Shown here in pieces: positions 44,507-56,080 of a stretch of 64,000 nucleotides of DNA. The stretch covers positions 21,813,001 to 21,877,000 of the forward strand of contig NC_090779.1 in NCBI RefSeq assembly GCF_040054535.1, written 5' to 3'. Position numbers and translations under genes: made by a program. Within the stretch, counting starts at the first letter, position 1. Each line of letters starts with the position of its first letter. Below the pieces are notes generated by a model, which saw nothing but the letters and a program-made list of their open reading frames with translations, made no database searches and was not told the origin of the DNA. Source of the stretch: Antennarius striatus (lineage: Eukaryota > Chordata > Actinopteri > Lophiiformes > Antennariidae).

Positions 44507-45850
44507 GCAGGAATGTAAACCTGGACCCGGTCCAGCCTCAGGGAAGAAGCTCCGGATGGAAAGAAACCGGTCTCACCACAGGTTGGACCCGTCCTCCTCC
44601 TGGGTCTGGTTCTCCATCCCAGCCTCCGGAGGTCTTCTCGCGGACGTGTTGTCACGGCGTGGCCGGCTGCCTCCGCGTGTCTGCAGACACGACTGGGACT
44701 GTTCAGAGGAGGGGAAGCACGTCGGACCCTCCCAGCGCACCTAAAACACACATACAAGAAAAAAAGAAAAGAAAAACCACAACAGAGCAAAACAGCAACA
44801 ACACAACCTTCAGGTTCTTCTCTGACATGAAATAATAAAGATGAAAATATCCACAGTCCTGACACCAGAGAGATTCATCAGTTTGGCATGAGAGAAGAAG
44901 TTCACTTAAAGCAGGAGTTTCTTATTCTGGGTGAACTTTTTTTTTTGGGTAAGTCGTAATGAACCTGGTCTGAGGAACAAGATCAGTCTGTTACGTGTTT
45001 GTTCGACACATCATGAATCAACATTTCTTTAATATCTTCATTACATTTACAGTATTGTGGAGCTGAAGGTGTTAAAGTCTCCCTACCAACCCAAGAGGAA
45101 AAAGCAATGCGCAGCAGTTCCTCGTCTTTCTGACCTGATGGGTGTCTTTTCACCAACTGACCACAGATGGCAGCAGAGGCCCAAGTAGGACTGAGGTCAG
45201 AAAGAAGACTTTTCTTCAGGGTGACCATCATTCCAGAGTTGTGATGCATTACGGTATTCACTGCAGTTTTCACTGCCGAGATTCACTTCAGATCTCAAAT
45301 CAAGACTGGACTTGTTCAATAGGGAGACTTCTAGTGTTCGGTGCTGGTTGGCACAAAGTACTAACTGTAATGAAGGGAAGCAAACAACAACTTGAAAAGC
45401 AAAAAGATTTAAATTTACTTGTAAACATTAAAACTTTTTAAATATATTTTTGAAAAGCTTGTCAATAGAAATGGTGGTTATTTTAACAGGATATTGTTAA
45501 GCTGCACCTGACATGAAGCCATGTTTATGTTTTCTTCTTTTTCAAATAGTAGAGGGACATTACCGTCCTTTAAATACGACACATTAACGGCATAGAAAAT
45601 GATTATATTAACATATTTTCATCCTGCATAATATTAAAATATGGAACAATACATGTCTACTACTACCGAAAACCATTATTTCATAAAAAATGGAGGGAGA
45701 GAGGAACTTGGGCCATTGGATATCTAATGGATGATGGTAAGAAAATTTTGTATCTTATTTATTTTAAAACCAAGTTTAATTAGATTTTTCATAGAAACTA
45801 CATTCAACATTAGCGGTCTTATTCTGGTGACAGGTGTTTTAATTTGACAA
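44507..45850. other. Head-to-head intergenic region, glutaminase-like / C15orf40
   Basis: The two genes diverge from here. The first 250 bases are GC-rich with an open minus-strand frame that may be 5' UTR of the glutaminase-like gene. The rest is AT-rich with no recognised feature. Confidence 0.5.
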
Positions 45851-45930
45851 CAGGAAGTTCAGCCCGTCCAGTAGGTCACGTGACATTGAAACACGCGGAC
45901 ATTGTTGACATTTCCGCTCCCTCTTTAGCT
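45850..45930 (+). promoter_or_regulatory. C15orf40 promoter with CLEAR-type E-box
   Basis: The perfect palindrome GTCACGTGAC (45875-45884) matches the CLEAR/USF-type E-box. It is preceded by an ETS-like caggaagt (45851-45858), about 110 bases before the first coding ATG. The transcription start is not defined by sequence. Confidence 0.45.
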
Positions 45931-45991
45931 AATTCAGCTAGCAAGTTAACAACTGGCAGGCAGGGGGGTTTTGCCTTATACTGGAGGTTTT

Positions 45992-47937
45992 ATGTCGTCC
46001 TTTGGAGTTAAACTGACGTTTAATTGTTTATGTGACGTCATTCCGGTGTTCACCCGCAGGCTGACCGCTCTCTCCCGGTCCAGACTGGCTTCTGTTTCCT
46101 GTGCTACCCGGCTAACACATCAGTCCACAGGCAGACCGATGCCTAAGAAGGAGAAAGCGGTCAGTTCCGAGCTTTTTGTGATTATTATTATTGTTGTTGT
46201 TGTTGTTGTTAATAATAAAAATAATAACATTGATATTAGTAATATTATTATCTGTACACAAAGTATATAAGGTACGTATACTTCACTACATTTGTACTTG
46301 TACTTCGTTACATAAAAGGACCTGTCAGATCGCTTTATTTGCCTTGCAGATTTACATTAATTAAATAAAGTAAAACCAATTTTTTATTTAAAAAAAAAAG
46401 TTAAGATCCCATCAGATAAATTGTGGTGGACATAAAAAGGGATTTATTCTGGAAGTCTGATCCAGTCTGACTGGAGCTTTTTTCTTCCAGGTGAAGGTAC
46501 CGGTGGCTGGCAGCGGGGCGGCAGCTGCAGGACTGCCCTGTTCGGTGGCTGCAGACGGGAGCAGCTCCGTCATCATATCGGTTCATGTAAAGCCTAGTGC
46601 CAAACGCAGCAGCATCACAGGTTACTGCCACATGTTTTTCACTGTAACTATACTGTTGCCACCACACCTGAACTTTGAATCATTTTTCTGCCTCTACTCC
46701 TACAGAAGTTTCTGATGATTCGGTGGGAGTTTCCATTGCGGCCCCTCCAGCAGACGGAGAAGCCAATGCTGAGCTTGTTCGCTACCTGGCTGAGGTTCTA
46801 CAGCTGAAGAGGAGTCACATATCGCTGGACAAGGTTCAAACACACGGACCTTCACTCACAGAGACAACTGTTGGTCTGAAAAGAGTAGTTAGCCCAACAA
46901 TGTAAATTCAGTCATCCTCATTTCTGGATTAGCACACAACCACCTGAGGAAGATGTGCAAACTGATTTGTAAGATGTAAGCTCCTGGGCCTCTGCAGTTC
47001 TCAGAGCTCAGTTATAAAATTAAACATGAGATTTAAAAGAGGCACGTAATTATGCTCATGCTTTTAGCTTGGACGCTAGGGTGAAGATGTAAATTCTTAG
47101 TAGTAAGTGGTATTTGTTTAGCATTTGGAGGTGAAACTGTTATTCTGTAATAGTTTAGAGCATTGTTCTAGTTGGTATAAATGAAAATGATTTCCAATGT
47201 GAGGAAGGGTTTAGGCTGATTATGGGTCTATGTGAGTGCTGCTGGTTTCCTTCAAACCCCTGTTGCTCCTGAAAGAAACCCCAAAGCATACCAGGAAACG
47301 GTCCACAGCGGTAAACAAACAGGGTAACAGTTGCATCATCATTAGGGGTCAGAACATTTAAAGTGACAATTTAATGGTGGGGTTTACCCCGAAATGATAA
47401 TGATTTTCTCTCCTTCATTCAGACAGAAAGACCCATCAAGTTTTTTAGTCCACAAAAATTTGAAGTTCATGTTCACACCATCGACCTTCTGCTCGTTCCT
47501 CAGATGAACTGTGTGCTAATGCGTGTGGTTTTGAGGCTACAGTTAAGATTCCACCTTTATTAAGTGTCACAATATCTTTTCATCAGTGTGGGCCTGTGTC
47601 GATCCTGACTGAATTTTCATTGTGGATGAATTCACATTTTACTTTTAAAGGGGTGTCAGACTGATAATAACTAAATATAAGAAACATAACAGCATACTGA
47701 CTTAAGCTTCTTCACACATTTAACATCTTCTTTATCAGGTCTAATTATTCCCAAAATGGAGAGGCAGAACCTCCAGTTGTGTGTGTTTCATGATACTTAC
47801 AGTATGTGTAACTGGGTTGGTTTTTTTTAATCTCCGGTGGCCCTCAGGGCTCCAGGTATAGAGACAAACTCATCAGAGTGGACTCATCTCTCAGCCCGGA
47901 GGAGGTGCTGAGGAGGCTCAGACAGGCTGCAGGCTGA
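45992..47937 (+). CDS. c15orf40: UPF0235 protein, C15orf40 homologue (DUF167)
   Basis: A small protein of the conserved DUF167/UPF0235 family; its biochemical role is not established. Exons 45992-46159, 46491-46620, 46706-46833 and 47848-47937 join in frame to 171 residues. The N-terminus is rich in Arg and Ser with few acids ([16 protein letters not shown]), as expected of a mitochondrial presequence, before MPKKEKA, which is the start of the shorter human form. The DUF167 core is clear: [34 protein letters not shown] and the closing [17 protein letters not shown] 45992 was preferred to the internal ATG 46139 because the upstream part resembles the human longer form. It diverges from the glutaminase-like gene on the other strand. 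Confidence 0.92.
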
Positions 47938-49675
47938 CAGGAGCGATGGAGGAGATTCAAGCCAAAGAGGACCTGGAAATACTGGATGCAGGAGAGCTTT
48001 TAGAAAAACATAAAACATCTATGAAAAGATGAGCTGAAGCCACTAGCCCATTAATCAGCCTGGATCAGCAGGACAATAGGGATCATCATGGAAACAAATT
48101 CGCCAATGACCACAAGGGTCCCTGGATGTGGACAGGATGTGGTGGTTGACGTGGACACACAAACACATCAATAATCAGAGACTTTATTGTGAAAAATTTT
48201 TATATTTATTTTCTCCTCCAAGATTAGATTTTATTGGTGATGAAAAGACTTCTGTATTTTATTGATCGGACTTGATTTAAACTAATAAGGTTTTCAAGGA
48301 AACATTGCATAAATGTTGGCAAAGGCAGTATGCAGACATGGCTCAGACCAGTTGAGGGCACTGTCTCTGGTTCACTGACAGGCGATGGTTGTTTTTGTAT
48401 TGATCAGTTCAGTTTATCATCTGGACTGAGTACATTCAGATTATTTCAGGCTGAAACTGTAAACCATCAGGTGGCGCTAAAGTACCAGAAAAAAATCTGG
48501 TTCACAGAAACGTTTGAATTGGTCAGAATTTACAATGTCAATGATAATGAAATCAACCTATGAGTTCCATAAATTCAATCATCTTTGTTTAAAGTGAAAG
48601 AAGTGAGAATGATGTCAGCAGTGTTTCTAAGTTTACTGTTCAAAAAGGTCAAAGCTGCATCAAAAGGTGTTTTTCTCAAATCATGGAATGATGCAACTAT
48701 ACATTTGGTAATACAGTAAGTCATCTTTGGTGTGTAAATCTTCAGGTTACAACTGTGAAGAATTATTTTATTGATGTAGATTTGAGCTTTTGCTTCTGCC
48801 TAAACATCTTCATGCACTGCATCAAGGTTTGTTTTCATGCCTGTTTTCCATCTGGAGGTCAGGTGTCACAGAGTCTCTGACTTAAGACAGAACTGGAAAT
48901 GTTCATGAAGAAGAAGAAGTATACTTTGTTGATCCCTCAGGGGGAAATTACAAAGTCACTCGGTTAGTTTGACAAGTATACAGGGCCCCTGAACACACAA
49001 GCACACAAGGGGGCCTGGACGTGACTGGAGATGGAGGAATCAGACAAGAGAGACATGGAAATTGTGGGATTTTATTGCAAAGCAGAATTTGTGATAAACC
49101 AACCTACAGAACAATTTCATCCAACATTTACCTACTTAACTAGTTGGATTAGCAGGAACAAGCAGAGAAAGGTTTTCTAACTATAAAAAGCAGGGATAAC
49201 TCTCATCTCAAGGTGGCGTCACGTCACCTGACCCTAGGACGACCAATAAGACAATATGTTTGAATCAACTCAAATTAAACCAGCGATGTGGTTTGACGAC
49301 AGCTCTGATGATTTTGTTGTAAAGATCCTGCTTTACGTCTCTAGGAAGAAAAATGCGAATAAAACTTTGACAAAAACGTTGTGAACAACTGTATGATGTC
49401 TTTAATCATTATTCTCTTGAATAGTTTGATCCTTGATTGCATGGAGTTTTGTAGGTTTCACAACTTGATAAATTAAAAGAATTTATGTTATCACAGAGAA
49501 ACAAACAGTTTTGAGGTGCAACTGTAATGTTTGTAACTTGAATAAGTAATAAATTCAGGGTTATTTAACATGAAGGATTAATTACATTTATGTTACATTA
49601 TTTAGTTCCATTTATAAGTTACAGCCATTATTCTGATGTGGCCCTCTGTGAAAATGAGTTTGATACCGGGCCTGC
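47938..49675. other. Gene-free stretch after C15orf40
   Basis: Apart from a LINE-tail-like piece at 48905-48990 (agtatactttgttgatccct followed by caggggg), I see no gene or array here. Confidence 0.6.
48905..48990 (+). repeat. Fish LINE 3' tail-like dispersed repeat
   Basis: Contains agtatactttgttgatccct and gggggaaattac, close to the same consensus as the copies near 5.2 and 63.24 kb. Confidence 0.55.
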
Positions 49676-50034
49676 TTTAAAGGGGCCCTATTATGAAAAT
49701 TACACTTTTTCAGGTCTCTACATATACATAGTGGTCCTCCCTAACCCGACCAACTCCTAGAATCTGGTAAACAAACACTTCCTGCATCAATAGATATTTG
49801 GACTTTTAGGAAGTCATGGCTCTGAACGACTGGATTGGACCACAAAGCGCTAGAACAGGCATTCTTGACGTCAGACTTTGCACTCTGTGCTATTGGACAG
49901 AGTATTGGACGATATGGATTGGTGGACATGCTCAAGGGCGTGGACGATATGGATTGATTGACACGATTGACAAGGGCGTGGCCATCCCCAAGACGGAGTT
50001 CTTTGTGTCGGACATGAGGCAGCAGTGTGTTGAA
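49676..50034 (+). repeat. Dispersed repeat leading into the THAP gene
   Basis: It begins aaaggggccctattatgaaa, resembling a widespread fish repeat start, and carries a short tandem of gtattggacgatatggatt-like copies (49900-49965). It probably belongs to the 5' part of the THAP-bearing element. Confidence 0.4.
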
Positions 50035-50349
50035 ATGGCGTCTATGAGAAGGAGACAATGTAGTTCCTCAGTTGTTGATTGTACAAATCAACACCAGTGT
50101 TTATTTTTCATCCCATCCAATGAAGAACAGAAGAGACCGTGGTTGCATTTCATTTTTAATGGCAATGTGCAGCTACATCGCCTGCACGTTTGTTTGTGTG
50201 TGGAACCACTTCACTCCAGTCTTTTTTAGCAATGAGGGTCAGTCCAGACGGGGCTTTGCCTGAGACTGATCCTCATTCAAGGATCACTCCCAACCATACG
50301 GGAGCAAGGAACTGCACCTCGGTTACAGGTTAGTCTCGACACATTTGTC

Positions 50350-51050
50350 TTTTTTGCAGTTGTCTGTTAGCATGAGTGATCGAGTGCTATTTGGCTAATT
50401 AGGTAGTGTTGCTTTGTTTCGCGTTTGCGTGTGTGCGCTCCGACGTGTGTGTGCTAAACCTACAGTATCTACTGTAGGTACAACGTGTGTGTGCTAAACC
50501 TACAGTATCTACTGTAGGTACAACGTGTGTGTGCTAAACCTACAGTACCTACTGTAGGTACAACGTGTGTGTGCTAAACCTACAGTATCTACTGTAGGTA
50601 CAACGTGTGTGTGCTAAACCTACAGTATCTACTGTAGGTACAACGTGTGTGCTAAACCTACAGTATCTACTGTAGGTACAACGTGTGTGTGTGCTAAACC
50701 TACAGTATCTACTGTAGGTACAACGCAACAAGTTGGGCTCACATTTTATCTTTTTTCTTTTTGTCGGTTAGCATGAATGAAGTCATGCTATGCTAGGCTA
50801 TGTAGGGAGGTCTCCTTTGTTTCGAGTTTTCGTGTTGCGTGTGCGCGCACGCTCCCACACGTGTGCGCGCACGCTCCCATACGTGTGTGCGGCGTGCCGG
50901 ACCTACAGTATAAAGCTAAAACGCACAGTAAGTTGTTTCATATTTTCTTTTCTATTATCTGTCAGCATAAATAAAGTCAACTTATGCTAGGCTAAGTAGG
51001 GAGTTGTGCTTTGTTTCGTATTGTGCGTGTGCGCGCACGTGTTAGAGTCG
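50350..51050. repeat. Three-unit higher-order repeat around the minisatellite
   Basis: Related blocks begin at about 50368 (gttagcatgagtgatcg), 50768 (gttagcatgaatgaag) and 50963 (gtcagcataaataaag). Each continues with a gctaggcta/ggctaatta-like stretch, then ctttgtttcg, then cgtgtgcgcgcac-type sequence. The 40-bp minisatellite is inserted into or expanded from the first unit. Confidence 0.75.
50442..50725. repeat. Seven-copy 40-bp palindromic minisatellite
   Basis: About seven copies of a 40-base unit (one is 38, the next 42), each with caacgtgtgtgtgctaaacc and then the near-perfect palindrome cctacagtatctactgtagg. One copy has cctacagtacctactgtagg. The copies are otherwise almost identical, indicating recent expansion. 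Confidence 0.95.
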
Positions 51051-51968
51051 ATTGTTTGTTGGTCGTCATAGCGACAACGCACACAGGTCTGTCCTCCGTA
51101 TCCAAAATCAGAACATTGGTGCCCTGAAATTAGTGTCCCTTTTCCTTGTGCATTCTTTCAGCCTACAGCTTCAAGGGACGTGGGGGGCCAAACTGACCCA
51201 GTGGACACCCATACTGTTGGTACACAGCTGTCCTGCAGGACTCTTCATTCCCACTATTGAAATAAAGGTATATACAAGTCATATTCCATACAATGTTTTA
51301 ATAAAATTGGATAAATACACTAATTTTCTAAATATTGTTGTCTACAGGTGTTAGTAAATGCACATGCGTTGATAGTAGTTTAGTAAAAAAATAAAAGTGT
51401 TGTGTATTAGAATTTTCCAGCAAGACAGTAAGTGAAGTCAAGACTTTAGTATAAAAAATTTTGAGACAGATTCATGTATGTCATATATTGTTTTGGCTCC
51501 TTATTTCGTTACGTTTGGTGTACCCCTCTACAAGATCCACTTTCCAAAGGCTTTTGAAGGGACAATGCAGAGTCAAACCTCACAGGACAGAGCCAACATT
51601 CTGTTAGTGTTGCAATATTTTAATATTTCAAACAAACATGTTTTGAAATTCTGTTGATAATTGTTCGCAACAAAACACAGTAAAAAGTAACCATACAAAT
51701 AAATAAATTAGTAGCAAGTACCAGGATGTATTTTGAACACAATTTTTCTACACACAGAAATAAATCAATATCAATAACAGTAAAGATCTATCTTTGTGTT
51801 TTATTGAACAGGTTTTGTAGCTGACATGTTGGACCTCATATGTGACAAAGTCTTGGTGGACCCCATGCCATACACAAATGAGATGTTGTCCATTCCTCTC
51901 CCTGAGAATCTCTGCCCAGTATGAGCGTCCGGACAAGGAGGAGGTCATTGCCAGCTACATGACCAGGT

Positions 51969-52623
51969 TCAACCAAGACTCAGTCTAAATCCAGCGTAGT
52001 GGCCTTTGTCTTCAGGAAACTCCTGGCGTATGTGAAGGACCACACATGCTGGGATGACAACCCGGATTCTGTGTCCTAAGTAGCCCCAGCACCAGCCAAC
52101 AAAGGTGCGATAGGCCAGATGTCTGCACCATCTACAGAAAAAGGACACAAAACTATTTATTTCACAATGTTTTCAATCCCGAGTATTACAACTGTTGTTG
52201 ATTTCCTGACAGGATGGCTCTGTGTTCTCATAATTATTATTGGATGTATTGTTTTATGTAAATAAATGCTTGTATATGTCAACAGAAATGGATTGTGAAT
52301 ACCAAAAAATGTTCAACATGTCTATTAATAAGATAAAAATCAAGGTGTCGCAAATACAATATATTAGACTTTGTTGTACCTATATATGTCATGTTACTGC
52401 ATTAATGAAGGAATGCCTAATGAAGCAAAATAAGAAGTAGTTTTTATTCCGACATTTTTCAAAGAATGACTTACCGATGTATTAGTCTCAGACGTGAAGG
52501 GTCATACTCGGCCCTCAGTAAGTGACTGGCCATTTGTAGGGTGTACACGTTTAGGCACACAGGCTGGAACCCAGGATGTTGAATCATGCACTGAACTTCA
52601 ACCTCCTGCAGACGGCTCCTAAC
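51969..52623 (-). CDS. P2X7-like C-terminal domain protein (two intact exons, N-terminus not found)
   Basis: Two minus-strand exons, 52623-52475 and 52131-51969, join in phase (donor gtaagt, acceptor TAG) and end at a TGA. They encode about 103 residues: HPGFQPVCLNVYTLQMASHL, RLRLIHRWCRHLAYRTFVGW, VVIPACVVLHIRQEFPEDKG and HYAGFR. This follows the order of the human P2RX7 cytoplasmic tail, where the matching pieces end IRKEFPKSEGQYSGF. It therefore matches the zinc-binding C-terminal 'ballast' region, which in fish also occurs as stand-alone 'P2X purinoceptor 7-like' genes. No channel part and no upstream Cys-rich exon was found up to 53.4 kb, so this may be a 5'-truncated copy. The two exons show no stop or frameshift. 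Confidence 0.6.
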
Positions 52624-54904
52624 CTACAGTGGAAAAACATGGTAGAGGTCATTTGAATTTACAGTTGTAAAAGTAGCCGAATACCGTAGAGACATAACTT
52701 TGTGGTTTAGCTGTGAGCTTGCTACTTGTGTCTCCAAACAGCAAATGTTTTCTGCTTCTGTTGGCACACATTCAGTGTCCACAGGAACACCTGTACACCA
52801 GGTGAAGACTCCTCAAAATAGAGTAGATAAAGGCATCACTGCAATATGGTTACATCGTTTCACCATTAACCTGGTGTGATGGTGGCAGGTGTCAGCTCCG
52901 TGTGTCTTGTCCCAGAGGACTGCCTCAAATATTGTGCAGCTTAGTAACCCGTTAAATCAATGTGATAGAAAAATAAAGTACCTTAGCCGTAAGCAGGAGC
53001 TAGCATTAGCCACATGGTAATAACTATCAGAACCACCATCAGACTTTACTGTCACTTATAGAAATACAGCAACTTTTTAGCAGTCAACACATCTGCACAT
53101 ATACAAAATACATAGCGCCGGCAGCTCCAGGGTGACGCTATCAAATGTCCTGCTGAGCCCGTAGCTTACTTTCATTTCCACAGCACAGCCAGATCTGAGC
53201 TTCTTCTTCTGTCTCCGGGGCAACAACAACCACAACACAATGTGGACTGTTTGTGCTGTGAACTGTAGAGTTCATGAACACTCCTCTGATGGACATTTGC
53301 TGAACCACCACAGAGATCTTGTTCAGTCGTGTTGACTTTAAAGGGAACACTGCCCCCTACTGGCTGAACAGACACACGACAGCATATCAGCCGTTCTTCA
53401 CATCTGTGTCCAGAGACATGAAGCTGTGACTGAATGGAGACCCCCCCCCCCATCAAAATTGAGGGCCACATAACTTTTCCCTCCTCTGATTGGGGGCCGG
53501 GGTCAATTTGTAACAGAAAAACTGTGACGATCGCAGGGGTGCTTAAATGTAAACTTTTTTTTTTTTCGAGAACCAAATGACATAATAACCCTTTCCAGTT
53601 TTTATGTTATGTGGTAGAGCGGCATAGAAGTCACTGAGACTTTCAGGCTCGAATGAGTCTTTCAAAACATCACAGGTGATATTTCCATTCTGGATTGAAT
53701 GAACCGGTAAACATCTCTGCAGTTAAGGAGGTCTCACTCTTATATAACGTTAAAAATCTTACATAATTCCGTCAATCGCAGCAGAAATAAAGTTCAGTGG
53801 CGAGCAGAAAGTTTTTGAGTGTAAACTTTAATTCTTTGTGAATCTTTGATGTTTGATTAGAAGTGATGATGAATCCAGACTCTGATGTGGGCTCAGATGA
53901 AGATCGCCCAGAGGAGCTTTGAAGCTTTTTGGTTTTGACTCATTAGTACTGTGTTAGACCCTCTGATTCCTGTGAATGAGTCTAATGAGCCTGTTTCTCC
54001 TGAGACCGAACAGCATCAGAATTCTGATGGATCACGTGGGTCCAGTAGACTGAACGTAAACTGGACGTGACGCTCCATAGGAACAGTGTGGGGCAGTTAT
54101 AGGTCTGGCCTCAGGTTTCTCTTCTTAGATGTATTAAATCAGGTATTTTCTGTTATCTGATCGTAGCTGCTGGTTCAGCAAAAAGCAGGCTGTTATTATC
54201 AGAAGAAGAGCGACTGTAGAGGATCAGACGCCCACAGACGAGGCGATGAAAAGATGCAGATTCTCTTTGCTGTGGAAACAAAGCAGCTCCAAAAAATTAG
54301 TCAGCAGCAGATTTTAACTTGCTGAGATGCTTTTTTTTTAATGGAGACGCTATAAAGAGACGATCACAAACCAAATCACTGCCTGGAGCTTCAGAATGAG
54401 GCGATGGGCTTAAACCTTTTACCTCACTTCAATCTGCAGCTTTATTTATAGTCCAGCTCCTCCCGGCCCTCAGGAGCCGACAGCACTTCCGTGTTTACAG
54501 TCTATTCTGTGCCCCCATTGATTCACAGCAACAAAACCCTGCTTTTCTCTCGCTATAAAGCCTCGCTGACAACAGGAGGATTTAGACTCCGCAGGCAGGA
54601 TGTTTATCCACAACAATCCACTCAGCGTGTAGTCATAAATAAAATGCATGGGATCATGAGGAAAAAAGAACTGGTGACAACAAAAGCCCGTTCTCATCAA
54701 AATAGTTCTGGAGTGTGAAGAAAGTTCAGGAAGAGAAAGAAGCTAAAAACTGGGGATGGCTGTTCCAGGTATGGACTGATGTTTCAAACAAACTGAATTT
54801 ATTAAATCATCCATCTTTATTCTCTCAGCTCTGGACCAGAACTGTTGGCTGGATGTATGTGAGAAGCCTGATGGGTAAAAATATTCCCATCTCTATAGTG
54901 ATAC

Positions 54905-55290
54905 AGAAATCCCTCCTTACTCGCGGCTAATGCATTCCAGAACCACCCACGAAAAAAACGAAATTCATCGATACAGCGACGAACTACTGTAATTATTTTG
55001 TTATTTAAGGCAAACCCTCCCCATACTTATGTTAAACCACCTTATATCTGTATTACCTTTTCCCACACTCTTATAGGCTGTTTAAACAATTAAAGAATTA
55101 TTTAAAAAAAGTGTTTTTTTTAATACACGGAAGTGTACTGCGTTCCGTGAGTCTCGGAATGCAGCACACACACACACACACATAAACACACACACGGACT
55201 GTCAGCCAATAGCATGCTCGTACGGTATCACGTGACTTCCTACTAAACATCTGCGGTATAGTGAAGAACTGCATAAAAGGGATTTACTTG
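54905..55290. mobile_element. Tigger/mariner-like MITE fragment
   Basis: Begins ccctccttactcgcggctaa, then gcattccagaaccacccacg, a phrase typical of fish Tigger-type MITEs. It ends near catctgcggtatagtgaag. There is no ORF. Ends are approximate because the inverted repeats are degraded. Confidence 0.45.
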
Positions 55291-55917
55291 TACACATAGA
55301 AAACAGACATTGCCTGCTAGGATAGAGGTTCATCTAGCAATAAACAATATATGTTATATAACTTTATTTGGGACTTAATGAAACTCTACGACCCACTGTG
55401 AGATATCCCAGAACCTAAAGAAACCTATAGGAACCTGATGGTAACCCTGTGTTCTCTGTAAAGGAATCATGTTATTGTCAGCATTTTGAGCTGAAAGTCC
55501 GCCACCAGCTGCAGAAGTTAACAATGAGGAGATGCAGCTCCTCTGCGCCAGAAGGCTTCTGGTCGAGAAAGCAGTTTAATTCCTTCATCCCTGAAATAAA
55601 TAAAAGCAGCTCATGGCAGGAAAAGTCTTCAGTCATCTTGTTTTTTCTCTGCCTCTGTGAAAATATAGAGGAAAAGGAAATAGAAAATAATCTCTTATCC
55701 ACCAGGACGTTCATCCAGGGGGACGTTCATCAAAGTAGATCACTTCATAAGCAATCTGTTTATTTTTGCTCTGGATCAATACCACCATCACCAGGAACTG
55801 GGCTTGCGCTAGCCATTCGCCATAGGCAAAGTAAATTCCAGATTGGCTACAATTTTTTTAGACTGTGTAGCCACAGTGCCGTTCTTATTTTTACGGAAAA
55901 AAGGCTCAAACTTACAA

Positions 55918-56080
55918 CTTTTTCGCTCGCTAGCGGCGCTCGCTATTTCCGCTAGCGAGCGGCGCTACCGCTGCTACTTCCGCTAGCAAGCGCCGCTACT
56001 TCCGCTAGCGAACGGCGCCGCTATTTCCGCATACCGACGGAATTTAGCCGAAGCATGCGGACGGAAATAGCCGAAGTGAC
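55918..56080. repeat. GC-rich cluster of diverged direct repeats
   Basis: Four to five imperfect copies of a unit like cttccgctagcgagcggcgc, each containing the palindrome gctagc or a variant, followed by related catgcggacggaaatagccg. The base composition contrasts sharply with the AT-rich flanks. Confidence 0.7.

Larger units (their letters stand above)
50035..51988 (+). pseudogene. Decayed THAP-domain gene, probably transposon-derived
   Basis: THAP domains are C2CH zinc-binding DNA-binding modules found in P-element transposases and their host relatives. The first exon (50035 to about 50328) shows FIPSNEEQKRPWLHFIFNGN, then CVE and, one base out of frame, HFTPVFFSNEGQSRRGFA. An extra C near 50205 breaks the C-x2-H step, and a second break follows near 50262. 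A middle block near 51195-51268 reads VGTQLSCRTLHSHY, then a stop. A last block (51812-51988) reads DLICDKVLVDPMPY, then YERPDKEEVIASYMTRF after a one-base loss near 51908. At least three frame breaks make it non-functional as read. The last 20 bases overlap the tail of the minus-strand P2X7-like gene. Confidence 0.65.

Noticed and set aside
44377-44865. 162-codon minus-strand frame upstream of the glutaminase-like gene as a separate gene
   Set aside because: No recognisable domain; it is out of frame with the exon chain and most likely overlaps GC-rich 5' UTR.
50442-51050. CRISPR-like array
   Set aside because: Copies are directly contiguous with no unique spacers, and the setting is a vertebrate genome; this is a minisatellite.
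53141-53350. Upstream Cys-rich exon of the P2X7-like gene
   Set aside because: The frame has one CC pair but none of the expected closely spaced Cys motifs and no matching splice phase.
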